DNA from: Citrobacter freundii
GTDB lineage: Bacteria; Bacteroidota; Bacteroidia; Chitinophagales; Chitinophagaceae
Reading direction: 5' to 3'
DNA length: 64,000 nt
Assembly: GCA_003243445.1 (NCBI GenBank)
Contig: QFQQ01000031.1
Span: 34,354-98,353, forward strand
Shown: piece by piece, positions 7,905 through 16,177 of the stretch
Layout: the number at the start of each line of letters is the position of its first letter
Position numbering within the stretch: the first letter of the stretch is position 1
Position numbers and translations under genes: made by a program
The notes under the pieces: model-generated
Seen by the model: the letters and a program-made list of their open reading frames with translations, nothing else
Told to the model about the DNA's origin: nothing
Database searches by the model: none

Positions 7905-8327
7905 ATGACAAACTTTAAATACGGTGATATCACCGAAAAAATAATTGGAGCGGCATTTAGGGTACATGCTGAGTTGAAGAATGGATATCAGGAACTGATA
8001 TACCAGCGGGCATTGGCGCTGGAGTTTATTGATGCAGGACTCCAGTTTAACAGAGAATTCAATATGCCAATATATTACAAGGGTAAACGTATTGGAACAA
8101 GGAGAGTAGATTTTTTCATTTGTAAACTGATAAGTGTGGAGATAAAAGCGGTGAGTAAATTGGTACCAGAGCATATCACGCAAGCCCTGAACTATCTCGA
8201 GGCATACAACATAGAGGTTGGACTATTGATCAATTTCGGTTCAAATAGTCTCGAAGTTCATCGCCTGACCAACAAAAAATATAAACCAATCGTGGAAACA
8301 ATAAATCCCATTAATCCAATCTCCTGA
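7905..8327 (+). CDS. GxxExxY family protein
   Basis: A 140-residue protein of the GxxExxY family. The defining motif is GYQELIY (Gly27, Glu30, Tyr33), followed by LEF, a GLQFNREFNMPIYYKG strand and RVDFFICKLISVEIKAV. The last stretch resembles the D-x(n)-E-x-K core of PD-(D/E)XK nucleases, the fold to which I recall the family being assigned. The ATG at 7905 is preferred over an upstream TTG. The biological function is not known to me. It sits between trpG and trpD inside 73-bp inverted repeats, so it looks like a mobile or selfish insertion. The last residues, INPINPIS, are encoded by AATCC-rich DNA resembling the inverted-repeat units. Confidence 0.88.
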   Translation: MTNFKYGDITEKIIGAAFRVHAELKNGYQELIYQRALALEFIDAGLQFNREFNMPIYYKGKRIGTRRVDFFICKLISVEIKAVSKLVPEHITQALNYLEAYNIEVGLLINFGSNSLEVHRLTNKKYKPIVETINPINPIS

Positions 8328-8360
8328 AAAAGATCATCCGAAAACAAAAAGCAATTTCAA

Positions 8361-8433
8361 ACCACGTAAAAATCTTGTTCAATATATGTACACAAATCCT
8401 CCTAATCCCAACAATCCAATAAATCCCCGTTCA
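8361..8433 (-). repeat. Right 73-bp inverted repeat flanking the GxxExxY gene
   Basis: Reverse complement of 7621-7693. It ends 8 bases before the trpD start, so the whole IR-gene-IR block fills the trpG-trpD spacer. A transcript through the block could fold into a long hairpin with the gene in its loop. Confidence 0.9.
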
Positions 8434-8441
8434 GGCGCCCA

Positions 8442-9434
8442 ATGAGAAAGATCCTAACCTACCTTTTCGAACACAAAACCCTTCCCCGCACCCTTGCAAA
8501 GGAAGCGCTCGTGAATATCGGAAAAGGAATTTATAACGAACATGAGGTGACCGCCTTCATGACCGTCTATCTCATGCGGAGCATCACCATAGAAGAACTG
8601 CAGGGATTCCGTGATGCGCTGCTGGAATTGTGTGTGCCGGTTGATCTCAATGGCTTTGAAACAGTGGATATCGTAGGCACGGGTGGAGATGGGAAAGATA
8701 CCTTTAATATCTCCACACTCAGTTGTTTTATCGTGGCAGGTGCCGGACAGCCCGTGGCGAAACATGGCAACTACGGTGCATCTTCCGTAAGCGGTGCGTC
8801 GAATGTGATGGAGCAATTGGGGTATAAGTTCAAACAGGATAATGCGCAACTTCAAAAAGAAGTGGAAGAAGCGAATATCTGTTTCCTGCATGCGCCGCTT
8901 TTTCATCCGGCATTGAAAACAGTTGGCCCGATCAGGCGTAACCTGGGTATGCGCACGTTCTTTAACATGCTTGGGCCAATGGTGAACCCGGCCAATCCCG
9001 CTTACCAGTTGGTAGGAGTATTCAGTTTGGAAATGGCAAGGGTGTACAACTATTTTCTTCAGCAGATCGGTCGTCCGTTCACGATCATTCACAGCCTGGA
9101 CGGTTATGATGAGATCTCGCTGACAAACGATACTAAAGTGATCACGCAGCATGGTGAAAAGATCATGACGCCGGAACAGCTTGGCAAACGAATGGTGTCT
9201 GCAGCCGATATTCATGGTGGCAGAACGCCAGAGGAAGCCGCAAAGATATTTGCAACCATCATCAAAGGCGAAGGCAGCTGGGCACAGAATGCTGTTGTGC
9301 TGGCAAACGCCGCCATGGCACTGCATTGTACAGGAAAGTTTCCGGACTATGATGAAGCCTATCATGCAGCGGTTGAAAGCCTGGAAAGCGGCAAAGCATA
9401 TCAATGTTTATTAAAATTAATCTCCTTACAATGA
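8442..9434 (+). CDS. trpD: Anthranilate phosphoribosyltransferase
   Basis: A 330-residue enzyme that transfers phosphoribose from PRPP to anthranilate. Family signatures are GTGGDGKDTFNIST (phosphate/PRPP loop), KHGNYGASSVSGASNVMEQLG and RRNLGMRTFFNMLGPMVNPA. Length is normal. The start MRKILTYLFEHKTL fits the family N-terminal helix. Its TGA overlaps the ATG of trpC (ATGA, 9431-9434), which indicates translational coupling. Confidence 0.96.
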   Translation: MRKILTYLFEHKTLPRTLAKEALVNIGKGIYNEHEVTAFMTVYLMRSITIEELQGFRDALLELCVPVDLNGFETVDIVGTGGDGKDTFNISTLSCFIVAGAGQPVAKHGNYGASSVSGASNVMEQLGYKFKQDNAQLQKEVEEANICFLHAPLFHPALKTVGPIRRNLGMRTFFNMLGPMVNPANPAYQLVGVFSLEMARVYNYFLQQIGRPFTIIHSLDGYDEISLTNDTKVITQHGEKIMTPEQLGKRMVSAADIHGGRTPEEAAKIFATIIKGEGSWAQNAVVLANAAMALHCTGKFPDYDEAYHAAVESLESGKAYQCLLKLISLQ

Positions 9435-10231
9435 GTACGATTCTCGATACGATCGTTGCTGAAAAAAGAAAGCATATCGAAAAATTTAAAGCGCTCAGCA
9501 GTGTTGAGCGGTTCCAGCGCGATGGATTCTTCTGGGAGATCAGCAATCGTTCCCTGGTGCAAAGCTTACTGGCGGAAGGAAGTACGGGCATCATTGCGGA
9601 ATTCAAACGCAGAAGTCCAAGCAAGGGCTGGTTCAAGACAAAAGAGCTGGAAGTTGAACCTGTTGTAAGATCTTACAACGATCTTGGTGCAGCGGGCATT
9701 TCAGTGCTGACGGATGAAGCGTTTTTTGGTGGAGACCTCGATGACCTGATCCAAACAAAAGTGATCACCGATATTCCTGTGCTCCGCAAAGATTTTATGG
9801 TCGATCCCTGGCAGATCGCGGAGGCGAAAGCATTTGGTGCGGATGTGATCCTGCTGATCGCTGCCTGTCTCACACCAGCTGAAGTAAGATCCATGGCTGC
9901 TTATGCAAAAAGCCTTGGTCTTGAAGTGTTGCTGGAAATCCATAACGAAGAGGAACTCGATCATATCTGTGATGAAGTAGACATGGTTGGCGTCAATAAC
10001 CGCAACCTGAAAACATTTGAAGTGAACATCGATATTTCATTACAGCTTATCAACAAGATCCCAACAAGCAAACCCGCTGTAGCAGAAAGCGGCATCAGTT
10101 CTGTCGATTCGATCGTAACTTTAAGACAGGCCGGCTTCAAAGGATTCCTGATCGGTGAAACGTTTATGAAAGAAGAGCAGCCGGGGAAGGCGTTTGGGGA
10201 ATTTGTTGAAAAAGTAAAAAGTAAAAAGTAA
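9431..10231 (+). CDS. trpC: Indole-3-glycerol phosphate synthase
   Basis: A 266-residue TIM-barrel enzyme closing the indole ring of CdRP. Recognised motifs are IIAEFKRRSPSKG (catalytic Lys region), VLRKDFMVDPWQI, VLLEIHNEEEL, GVNNRNLKTFEV, VAESGIS and GFLIGETFM. I choose the ATG at 9431, which overlaps the trpD stop, rather than the longer frame. The last residues KVKSKK are encoded by the first AAAAAGT units of repeat element C1, so the repeat has become the C-terminal end of the gene. Confidence 0.96.
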   Translation: MSTILDTIVAEKRKHIEKFKALSSVERFQRDGFFWEISNRSLVQSLLAEGSTGIIAEFKRRSPSKGWFKTKELEVEPVVRSYNDLGAAGISVLTDEAFFGGDLDDLIQTKVITDIPVLRKDFMVDPWQIAEAKAFGADVILLIAACLTPAEVRSMAAYAKSLGLEVLLEIHNEEELDHICDEVDMVGVNNRNLKTFEVNIDISLQLINKIPTSKPAVAESGISSVDSIVTLRQAGFKGFLIGETFMKEEQPGKAFGEFVEKVKSKK

Positions 10232-10380
10232 AAAGTAAAAAGTAAAAAGTAAAAAGTAATTTATTTTAAAAATTTTCTAGTTCTCCCTTTATAAACGACC
10301 GGTTTTTTACTTTTGAATTTTGACTTTTGACTTCACCCCCGGCCGGATTTTTTACTTTTTACTTTTGAATTTTTACTTTC
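10209..10380. repeat. Family C palindromic repeat (C1)
   Basis: The left arm is seven AAAAAGT heptamers (10209-10258), overlapping the trpC end. The right arm (10303-10380) reads TTTTTACTTTTGAATTTTGAC and is interrupted by CACCCCCGGCCGG. The core includes TATAAACGACCGG, related to the cores of C2 and C4. It separates trpC from trpF inside the operon. Confidence 0.85.
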
Positions 10381-10422
10381 CCAACGATTGCTCTTGCTGT
10401 TTAACCCATAAAGCAAGATCTT

Positions 10423-11061
10423 ATGAGAATCAAAGTATGCGGGATGACCTTGCCCGAACAGGTGAATGCGCTCGACGAAATGGGAGTGGATTTTGCAGGC
10501 TTCATCTTTTATCCTAAATCGCCAAGATATGTAGGACAAAAGATCTCGCCGGAGAAGATGAAACAGATCAAAGGACGCATCGCAAAAGTCGGCGTATTTG
10601 TGAATACGCCGTACGACGAACTGATGAAGACGGTAGAAGATTACCGGCTCGACATGGTGCAGCTTCACGGTGATGAAACCGCTTTCTTCTGTGAGAAAGT
10701 AGCGAACTACGTCACCGTTGTAAAAGCTTTCCGGCTTTCAGAAAATGATCCGCTGGACTGGATGACGCGGCCGTTTCACGAAAGCTCTGACATGTTCATG
10801 TATGATACGATGGGGGCAGGCTATGGCGGAACCGGAAAGAAATTCGACTGGAATGTATTGAAGCAGGCTAATCTTGATAAACTTTATTTTCTCAGTGGAG
10901 GTATCGAACCCGGCGATGAACAACAATTGAAAGATTTTGCAAAAGGAGACGCTGGTAAAAAACTTTTTGCGATCGATATAAACAGCCGGTTTGAAATCAC
11001 CGCTGGCGTGAAAGACATGAATAAAGTAGCTGAATTTGTGAAGGATCTCCGGAATGACTAA
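10423..11061 (+). CDS. trpF: Phosphoribosylanthranilate isomerase
   Basis: A 212-residue TIM-barrel isomerase acting between TrpD and TrpC. It has KVCGM (Cys6, the expected general base), FAGFIFYPKSPRYV, VQLHGDE, MYDTMGAGYGGTGKKFDW (with the expected general-acid Asp) and FLSGGIEP. Length is normal. The 3' end overlaps the following acetyltransferase gene by 8 bases. Confidence 0.95.
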   Translation: MRIKVCGMTLPEQVNALDEMGVDFAGFIFYPKSPRYVGQKISPEKMKQIKGRIAKVGVFVNTPYDELMKTVEDYRLDMVQLHGDETAFFCEKVANYVTVVKAFRLSENDPLDWMTRPFHESSDMFMYDTMGAGYGGTGKKFDWNVLKQANLDKLYFLSGGIEPGDEQQLKDFAKGDAGKKLFAIDINSRFEITAGVKDMNKVAEFVKDLRND

Positions 11062-11557
11062 CAGCATCATCATACAAAAAGCAACTGCGGATGATCTGCC
11101 TGCTATGCTGGAGATCTACAATGAGATCATTCTGCATACAACGGCAGTATATGATTACGAACCGCATACCATGGAAATGCGTAAGCAATGGTGGCGGACA
11201 AAACAGGAGCAGGGCTTTCCTGTATTTGTGGCAAAAGAAGCAGATCGTTTGTTGGGCTTCAGTTCCATCGGGCCGTTCAGGGCCTGGGCTGCCTATAAGC
11301 ATACCGTTGAAAATTCGGTATATGTGTCTGCAGATGCACGCGGAAAAGGCATCGGTAAACTGCTGATACCGCCACTGATCGCGGCGTCAAGATCGCTTGG
11401 TATGCACACGATCGTTGCCGGCATCGATGCCACGAATGAAGCAAGTTTGAAACTGCATCAATACTTTGGATTTGAAGAAGTGGGCACATTCAGGCAGGTA
11501 GGCTGGAAGTTTGACCGATGGCTTGACCTGAAATTCTTACAACTATTACTCGATTGA
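11054..11557 (+). CDS. GNAT N-acetyltransferase, phosphinothricin-acetyltransferase-like
   Basis: A 167-residue GNAT protein. The order of motifs fits the PAT/Bar-like subgroup: an N-terminal helix (DDLPAMLEIYNEIILHTTAVYDYEPH), FVAKEADRLLGFSSIGPFR, the Val-rich strand NSVYVSADARGKGIGKLL (acetyl-CoA pyrophosphate loop RGKGIG) and the C-terminal HQYFGFEEVGTFRQVGWKFDRWLDLKFLQ. Such enzymes N-acetylate amino-acid-like substrates; the substrate here is unknown. It overlaps trpF by 8 bases, so it is probably co-translated with the trp genes. A role in tryptophan metabolism is not shown by the sequence. Confidence 0.9.
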   Translation: MTNSIIIQKATADDLPAMLEIYNEIILHTTAVYDYEPHTMEMRKQWWRTKQEQGFPVFVAKEADRLLGFSSIGPFRAWAAYKHTVENSVYVSADARGKGIGKLLIPPLIAASRSLGMHTIVAGIDATNEASLKLHQYFGFEEVGTFRQVGWKFDRWLDLKFLQLLLD

Positions 11558-11559
11558 GA

Positions 11560-11655
11560 AAGGTTCAATGGTTTAATAACTTAAATGTGGGAAAGTGCAC
11601 AAAACGCTGAATGCTGACTTTAAACCATTAAACTTACAGACCTTTAATATTAAAC
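11560..11655. repeat. TTTAAACC-type inverted repeat before trpB
   Basis: Left arm 11560-11586 (AAGGTTCAATGGTTTAATAA) and right arm 11618-11655 (TTTAAACCATTAAACTTA, CAGACCTTTAATATTAAAC) are imperfect inverted copies around a 31-base core. It is close in design to the elements at 1868 and 40711. It lies within the trp operon, so it cannot be a fully efficient terminator if trpB is expressed from the operon promoter. Confidence 0.65.
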
Positions 11656-11670
11656 GTTACTACCGGAACA

Positions 11671-12861
11671 ATGGCACAACAACAATATACTTCCCCCAAT
11701 GCGCAAGGTTACTATGGTTCTTTTGGAGGAGCATACATCCCGGAGATGCTGCATCGGAATGTGGAAGAACTGAAATCGCGTTACCTGGATATTATGAATG
11801 AAGTTTCTTTCCAGGAAGAATTTACCCGCCTGTTGAAAGATTATGCGGGAAGGGCAACTCCGCTTTATCTCGCAAAAAGATTAAGCGAACAATATAATAC
11901 GAACATCTACCTGAAGCGGGAAGATCTTTGTCATACCGGTGCGCATAAGATCAATAATACGATCGGGCAGATCTTACTTGCTGAAAAGCTCGGCAAGAAA
12001 AGGATCATTGCTGAAACCGGTGCCGGTCAGCACGGCGTGGCTACCGCTACAGTTTGTGCATTGAAGGGACTGAACTGTATCGTATACATGGGGGAGAAGG
12101 ACATTGAAAGGCAGGCGCCAAATGTTGCACGGATGAAGATGCTTGGTGCAACCGTTATTCCTGCGGTGTCCGGCAGTAAAACATTGAAGGATGCAACAAA
12201 TGAAGCGATCCGCGACTGGATCAATCATCCTGACGATACGCATTATATCATCGGCAGCGTGGTAGGTCCGCATCCTTACCCGGACATGGTGGCGCGTTTT
12301 CAAAGCGTGATCAGTAAAGAGATCAGAACCCAGTTGAAAGAAAAGACCGGAACGGAGCTGCCCGTTGCAGTGATCGCCTGTGTAGGCGGGGGCAGCAATG
12401 CTGCCGGAACCTTTTATCATTTCCTGGAAGAGAAAGATGTGCAGTTGATAGCTGTTGAGGCAGCCGGATTGGGTGTGAACAGCGGGCAGACCGCGGCGAC
12501 ATCACAACTTGGAAAACCCGGTATCCTTCATGGAAGCAAGAGTTTACTGATGCAGACGGAAGATGGCCAGGTGGTGGAGCCGCACAGTATTTCGGCGGGC
12601 TTGGATTATCCCGGTATCGGTCCGATGCATGCACATCTGTTTGAGACCGGCCGCGCAAAGTTCCTGAGTGCAACAGACCAGGAAGCAGTGGACGCAGCTT
12701 TTAATCTTGCAAAAATGGAAGGCATTATTCCCGCGCTTGAAAGCTCGCATGCACTGGCCGCATTGAATCAACTGAAATTCGCCTCGACAGATAATGTTGT
12801 TATATGCCTTAGCGGAAGAGGCGACAAAGATCTCGCGACTTACATGAAGTACATCACCTAA
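11671..12861 (+). CDS. trpB: Tryptophan synthase beta subunit
   Basis: A 396-residue PLP enzyme that condenses indole with serine. The PLP lysine is Lys93 in HTGAHKINNT, the phosphate loop is GGGSNAAGTF, and AETGAGQHGVATATVCA and CLSGRGDKDL are family signatures. Length and N-terminus (YGSFGGAYIPEML) are typical of TrpB1. It is followed after 9 bases by a lipoprotein gene rather than directly by trpA. Confidence 0.97.
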   Translation: MAQQQYTSPNAQGYYGSFGGAYIPEMLHRNVEELKSRYLDIMNEVSFQEEFTRLLKDYAGRATPLYLAKRLSEQYNTNIYLKREDLCHTGAHKINNTIGQILLAEKLGKKRIIAETGAGQHGVATATVCALKGLNCIVYMGEKDIERQAPNVARMKMLGATVIPAVSGSKTLKDATNEAIRDWINHPDDTHYIIGSVVGPHPYPDMVARFQSVISKEIRTQLKEKTGTELPVAVIACVGGGSNAAGTFYHFLEEKDVQLIAVEAAGLGVNSGQTAATSQLGKPGILHGSKSLLMQTEDGQVVEPHSISAGLDYPGIGPMHAHLFETGRAKFLSATDQEAVDAAFNLAKMEGIIPALESSHALAALNQLKFASTDNVVICLSGRGDKDLATYMKYIT

Positions 12862-12870
12862 AACCAAACC

Positions 12871-13242
12871 ATGAAAAAGATTACAGCCATCTGCCTGATC
12901 GTATTCGCCTTGTTGGCCTGCGAACGGCAACCATATGTTGAACTCAAAGCAGACCTGAAAAAGAAAGCTGATGATTGTACGGGTATGCAACCCTCATTCC
13001 GTCTTGAATCTAATTTCGGCGGAGAGAGATATGAGTTCCAGAAATGTTTACCGGCTGACTATAATAAGTCCCTGATCATTTCTGAGCGCCATGGCGATAC
13101 AGTATTGGTTCGCTTTCCTGTATCAGCCGGTGCATCAACAACCGCGCTTTATCAGGTTACGCTTGACATTGACAGCTATCCCAAATATTCATTTGTTACG
13201 ATTGATGATGCCACTTACCTCGTAGGGCCTTCTGATAAATAA
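12871..13242 (+). CDS. Small lipoprotein encoded between trpB and trpA
   Basis: A 123-residue protein with a lipoprotein signal (MKKITAICLIVFALLAC, lipobox LLAC, Cys17). The mature part has two further cysteines (DDCTGM, FQKCLP) that could form a disulfide, and beta-strand-rich segments (TALYQVTLDIDSYPKYSFVTIDD). I do not recognise the family. It lies 9 bases after trpB and 6 bases before trpA, so it is co-transcribed with them. No trp-related function can be read from the sequence. Confidence 0.8.
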   Translation: MKKITAICLIVFALLACERQPYVELKADLKKKADDCTGMQPSFRLESNFGGERYEFQKCLPADYNKSLIISERHGDTVLVRFPVSAGASTTALYQVTLDIDSYPKYSFVTIDDATYLVGPSDK

Positions 13243-13248
13243 GAAAAC

Positions 13249-14016
13249 ATGAGCAGGATTACAGATCTATTTGCAAGAAAGAATAAAAAAGTCTTGAATA
13301 TCTATTGCACGGCGGGTTATCCAAATGCAGACAGCACTGTCCGTGTGATAAGATCACTTGAACAATATGGTGCCGATATCGTGGAGCTGGGTATGCCATA
13401 CAGTGATCCCCTGGCCGATGGTCCCGTGATCCAGCATAGCAGTACGATCGCGCTGAACCAGGGAATGACCATTAAGAAGTTGTTTGATCAATTAAAAACA
13501 TTGCGTCAGCAAAGTAAGATCCCGGTAATACTGATGGGATATATGAATCCTGTATTGCAATACGGATTTGAAAAATTCTGTGCCGATGCGGCTGCAGTAG
13601 GAGTGGACGGGTTGATCTTGCCTGATCTCCCCGAATATGAATTCGAAACAGAATACGGCGCGATCATCAAAAAACACGGGCTCGATTTTATATTTCTCGT
13701 AACACCCGAGACCAGTGCCGATCGCGTACGAAAACTCGATAGTCTCAGCAGCGGTTTCCTTTACGCCGTATCCTCTTCTTCAACAACCGGCAGCGACAAG
13801 AACATGACCGACATATCTGCCTATCTGCAGCGTCTCGAAGCCATGCAGCTAAAGAATCCGGTTCTCGTTGGTTTCGGCATCCGTGACCGCGCCAGCTTCG
13901 AAGCAGCAAGCAAGCATGCAAATGGCGCGATCATCGGCAGCGCGTTTGTAAAAGCACTGCAAGGGAGCAGGGATGAGGAGAAGACGGTGAGGGAGTTTTT
14001 GGAGGGGATCGTCTAG
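13249..14016 (+). CDS. trpA: Tryptophan synthase alpha subunit
   Basis: A 255-residue TIM-barrel subunit that releases indole from indole-3-glycerol phosphate. The catalytic residues are Glu46 and Asp57 in ELGMPYSDPLADGPVIQ. Other signatures are LMGYMNPVLQYG, GVDGLILPDLP, FLVTPET and VGFGIRDR. It is the last gene of the trp operon. Its TAG stop runs directly into the first GTTTCAGAGG unit of repeat A1. Confidence 0.96.
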   Translation: MSRITDLFARKNKKVLNIYCTAGYPNADSTVRVIRSLEQYGADIVELGMPYSDPLADGPVIQHSSTIALNQGMTIKKLFDQLKTLRQQSKIPVILMGYMNPVLQYGFEKFCADAAAVGVDGLILPDLPEYEFETEYGAIIKKHGLDFIFLVTPETSADRVRKLDSLSSGFLYAVSSSSTTGSDKNMTDISAYLQRLEAMQLKNPVLVGFGIRDRASFEAASKHANGAIIGSAFVKALQGSRDEEKTVREFLEGIV

Positions 14017-14017
14017 G

Positions 14018-14238
14018 TTTCAGAGGTTCCAGGAGTTCCAGAGGTTTAATAGGTTTGAGAGGTTGACCTCGCAAATGGATAAACTCCGCCTGAGATCAGC
14101 CCTTATTTTTTGTCGACTACCCAAACCTCCCAAACCTCCCAAACCTCCCAAACCTCTCAAACCTATTAAACCTCTGGAACCCCTGGAACCCCTGGAACCC
14201 CTGGAACCCCTGAAACCCTTGCCCCCCCTGGAACCCCC
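14018..14238. repeat. Family A palindromic repeat (A1)
   Basis: The left arm (14018-14068) is iterated 9-mers of AGGTTnnAn type; the right arm (14120-14238) is reverse-complement units AACCTCCCA, AACCTCTCA, AACCCCTGG. The right arm is longer by several AACCCCTGG units. It follows the last trp gene and its right end lies 10 bases before the -7 box of the TlpA-like gene. Confidence 0.9.
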
Positions 14239-14247
14239 AACATTCCC

Positions 14248-14255
14248 TATCTTTA
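14248..14255 (+). promoter_or_regulatory. -7 box of the TlpA-like gene
   Basis: TATCTTTA, one mismatch from TAnnTTTG, 22 bases before the ATG at 14277. It directly follows the right arm of A1. Confidence 0.5.
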
Positions 14256-14276
14256 CCGATCTTAATAAAAACATCC

Positions 14277-15356
14277 ATGAAGTCAGGTTTATTGCTGTTG
14301 TGTTTTTTGCCGCTGGCTGTGCTGGGCCAGGAGAAGTTGACGGTCAGGGGGAAGCTGAAGGGATTGAAAGACAGTACACTTGTATATATCACCGACGTAA
14401 ATAATCCAACGGATACGATCGCTTCAGGCAGGGCAAAAGCGGAGAAGTTTCAGTTGCAGGGCAAGTTGGATGAGCCGGCACTGGTGAATGTTTATCTGGG
14501 GACCGACACGCCGTTAATGACTTTTCTCAGTGGTTCCTCTGTGCGTGTAACAGGAAAAGCGGGATCATTGGATCAGGTCAGGCTCAGCGGGTCTGAATCT
14601 CACAAGGATTTTACAGAATTCCAGAAAATATTTGATCCGCTTTTTAAACGGCTGATGGCAGTCAACCAGCAGTTGCAGATGGGCATCCGTTCCGATAGCC
14701 TGATGGCCGCTGCAGCGAAGAAAAGGGATACGATACAGATAGAGATCGATCGTTTTGTACAAGGGCATCGTGCTTCACCGGTGAGCGCGTTTTTGCTGGC
14801 AGCAACTTATCAGTTGAATGAGGATGTGATGGTGGCGGAGCAACGCTTTGCTCAACTGAAGCCATCTGCTGTAAGCAATATGTATGGTAAGTTTCTGAAA
14901 GAAACAATTGATGAAACAAAGATCACTGCTATCGGTAGTGTTGCTGCTGATTTTACGCAGGCAGATACATCCGGCAATCCTGTATCACTTGCATCCTTCC
15001 GTGGCAAATATGTGTTGCTGGATTTCTGGGCAAGTTGGTGTGGGCCCTGCCGCCAGGAAAATCCGAATGTAGTGGCAACCTATAACAAGTTCTCCAAAAA
15101 AAATTTTACAGTATTGGGCATTTCGCTCGATCGCCCGGGGCAAAAAGATAAATGGTTACAGGCCATTCATGCAGATAACTTAACATGGACTCATGTAAGC
15201 GATCTTCAGTTCTGGAATAACGCAGTGGCGCAACAGTACAGGGTGCAAAGTATTCCGCAGAATTTTCTGATCGGACCTGATGGAAAGATCATCGCAAAGA
15301 ATTTACGCGGACCTGCGCTGGAAGAGAAGCTGTGTGAGATCCTGGGATGTAACTAA
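14277..15356 (+). CDS. TlpA-like thiol:disulfide oxidoreductase with DUF4369 domain
   Basis: A 359-residue exported protein. A signal peptide (MKSGLLLLCFLPLAVLG) is followed by a DUF4369-type N-terminal beta domain (KLTVRGKLKGLKDSTLVYITD), a helical linker (residues about 110-215) and a C-terminal thioredoxin fold of the AhpC/TSA-TlpA type. The redox motif is WCGPC in DFWASWCGPCRQEN, with the cis-proline region VQSIPQNFLIGPDG. It probably reduces disulfides of periplasmic proteins. Such DUF4369-TlpA proteins are abundant in Bacteroidota, and their exact substrates are unknown. It is monocistronic and convergent with the response-regulator gene. Confidence 0.92.
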   Translation: MKSGLLLLCFLPLAVLGQEKLTVRGKLKGLKDSTLVYITDVNNPTDTIASGRAKAEKFQLQGKLDEPALVNVYLGTDTPLMTFLSGSSVRVTGKAGSLDQVRLSGSESHKDFTEFQKIFDPLFKRLMAVNQQLQMGIRSDSLMAAAAKKRDTIQIEIDRFVQGHRASPVSAFLLAATYQLNEDVMVAEQRFAQLKPSAVSNMYGKFLKETIDETKITAIGSVAADFTQADTSGNPVSLASFRGKYVLLDFWASWCGPCRQENPNVVATYNKFSKKNFTVLGISLDRPGQKDKWLQAIHADNLTWTHVSDLQFWNNAVAQQYRVQSIPQNFLIGPDGKIIAKNLRGPALEEKLCEILGCN

Positions 15357-15470
15357 ATTAAAAAGTCAAAAGTAAAAATTAAAAAGCAGGTCGTTCACAG
15401 AATGAAAGATCATTTATAAACGACCTGTTTTTTACTTTTTACTTTTTACTTTTGACTTTTTAATTTTCAC
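15357..15470. repeat. Family C palindromic repeat (C2), probable bidirectional terminator
   Basis: Left arm AAAAAGTCAAAAGTAAAAATT (from 15359) and right arm of TTTTTACTTTTTACTTTTGAC units (15428-15466). The core pairs CAGGTCGTT with AACGACCTG and is nearly the same, in opposite orientation, as the core of C4. It lies between convergent genes. Confidence 0.85.
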
Positions 15471-15471
15471 T

Positions 15472-16116
15472 TCAGATCAGTTTGTATTCATACGCATACT
15501 TCACCAACCCGATCACTGTACTGGTATGCGTCTTCCGCAGAATGTTTTTTCTATGTGTTTCAACGGTCCGTTCACTGATGAATAACACCTCAGCAATCTG
15601 TTTGTTATTGTATTCCTTTTCGATCAACCGGATGATCTCTATCTCACGATCTGTAAGATGGGCTTCTGCGCTATGTTTCTTCCGTTGATTGGCACGCTGT
15701 AATTCTTCGATCACATCCTTACTGAAATAGATTCCGCCTTCAGCAATTTTCTCCAGTGCTTTAGCCAATTCTGTTTTGCTGATGTTCTTCAGCATATAGC
15801 CGGAAATATTAGCCTCGTCGATCATCTGGCTTACAAGGCCGCCTTCGCCGCTCATGGATAATGCCAGGATCTTGATCTGCGGAAATTGATGTTTTACCTG
15901 TTTTGCCAGTTCATTACCAGGCAATTTTGGCATCATCACATCAGTGATCAGTATATCAACGGGAGTTTCTTCCAGCATCTCTACTACTTCCATCGGATCC
16001 GTAGTGGTGAGTATGAATTTAATATGCTCATTGTACTTGAGCATAGATAATAGTCCATCGATGACAACCTGGTGATCATCTACAATAGCCAGGCTTATTT
16101 GGTCTTTTTTGAGCAT
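15472..16116 (-). CDS. NarL/LuxR-type response regulator
   Basis: A 214-residue response regulator. The receiver domain has the acidic pair in VDDH, phosphoacceptor Asp59 in ILITDVMMPKLPG and the K-containing KNIS loop (residues about 110). The C-terminal LuxR helix-turn-helix is LTDREIEIIRLIEKEYNNKQIAEVLFISERTVETH. It follows the histidine kinase gene by 61 bases on the same strand, so the two form a two-component pair. Target genes cannot be deduced. Confidence 0.94.
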   Translation of the reverse strand: MLKKDQISLAIVDDHQVVIDGLLSMLKYNEHIKFILTTTDPMEVVEMLEETPVDILITDVMMPKLPGNELAKQVKHQFPQIKILALSMSGEGGLVSQMIDEANISGYMLKNISKTELAKALEKIAEGGIYFSKDVIEELQRANQRKKHSAEAHLTDREIEIIRLIEKEYNNKQIAEVLFISERTVETHRKNILRKTHTSTVIGLVKYAYEYKLI

Positions 16117-16177
16117 TACATCTATAAGAGTTAAAGTACTATGTTTAAATGAGAAACAAAAAAAACTTCCGTTTTTT

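Noticed and set aside
7887..8327. Insertion sequence with the GxxExxY protein as transposase
   Set aside because: The protein does not resemble a known transposase, and no target duplication was seen outside the inverted repeats.
8454..9404. Long antisense frame within trpD
   Set aside because: It lies entirely opposite a gene with complete family motifs; its composition is Cys/His-rich and unlike a real protein.
14063..14404. Open frame with PKPPKPPKP and EPLEPLEPL repeats
   Set aside because: It is the family A array read in one frame; 9-mers without stop codons give long artificial frames. The same holds for the frames at 49270-49458, 51890-52108 and 57303-57485.
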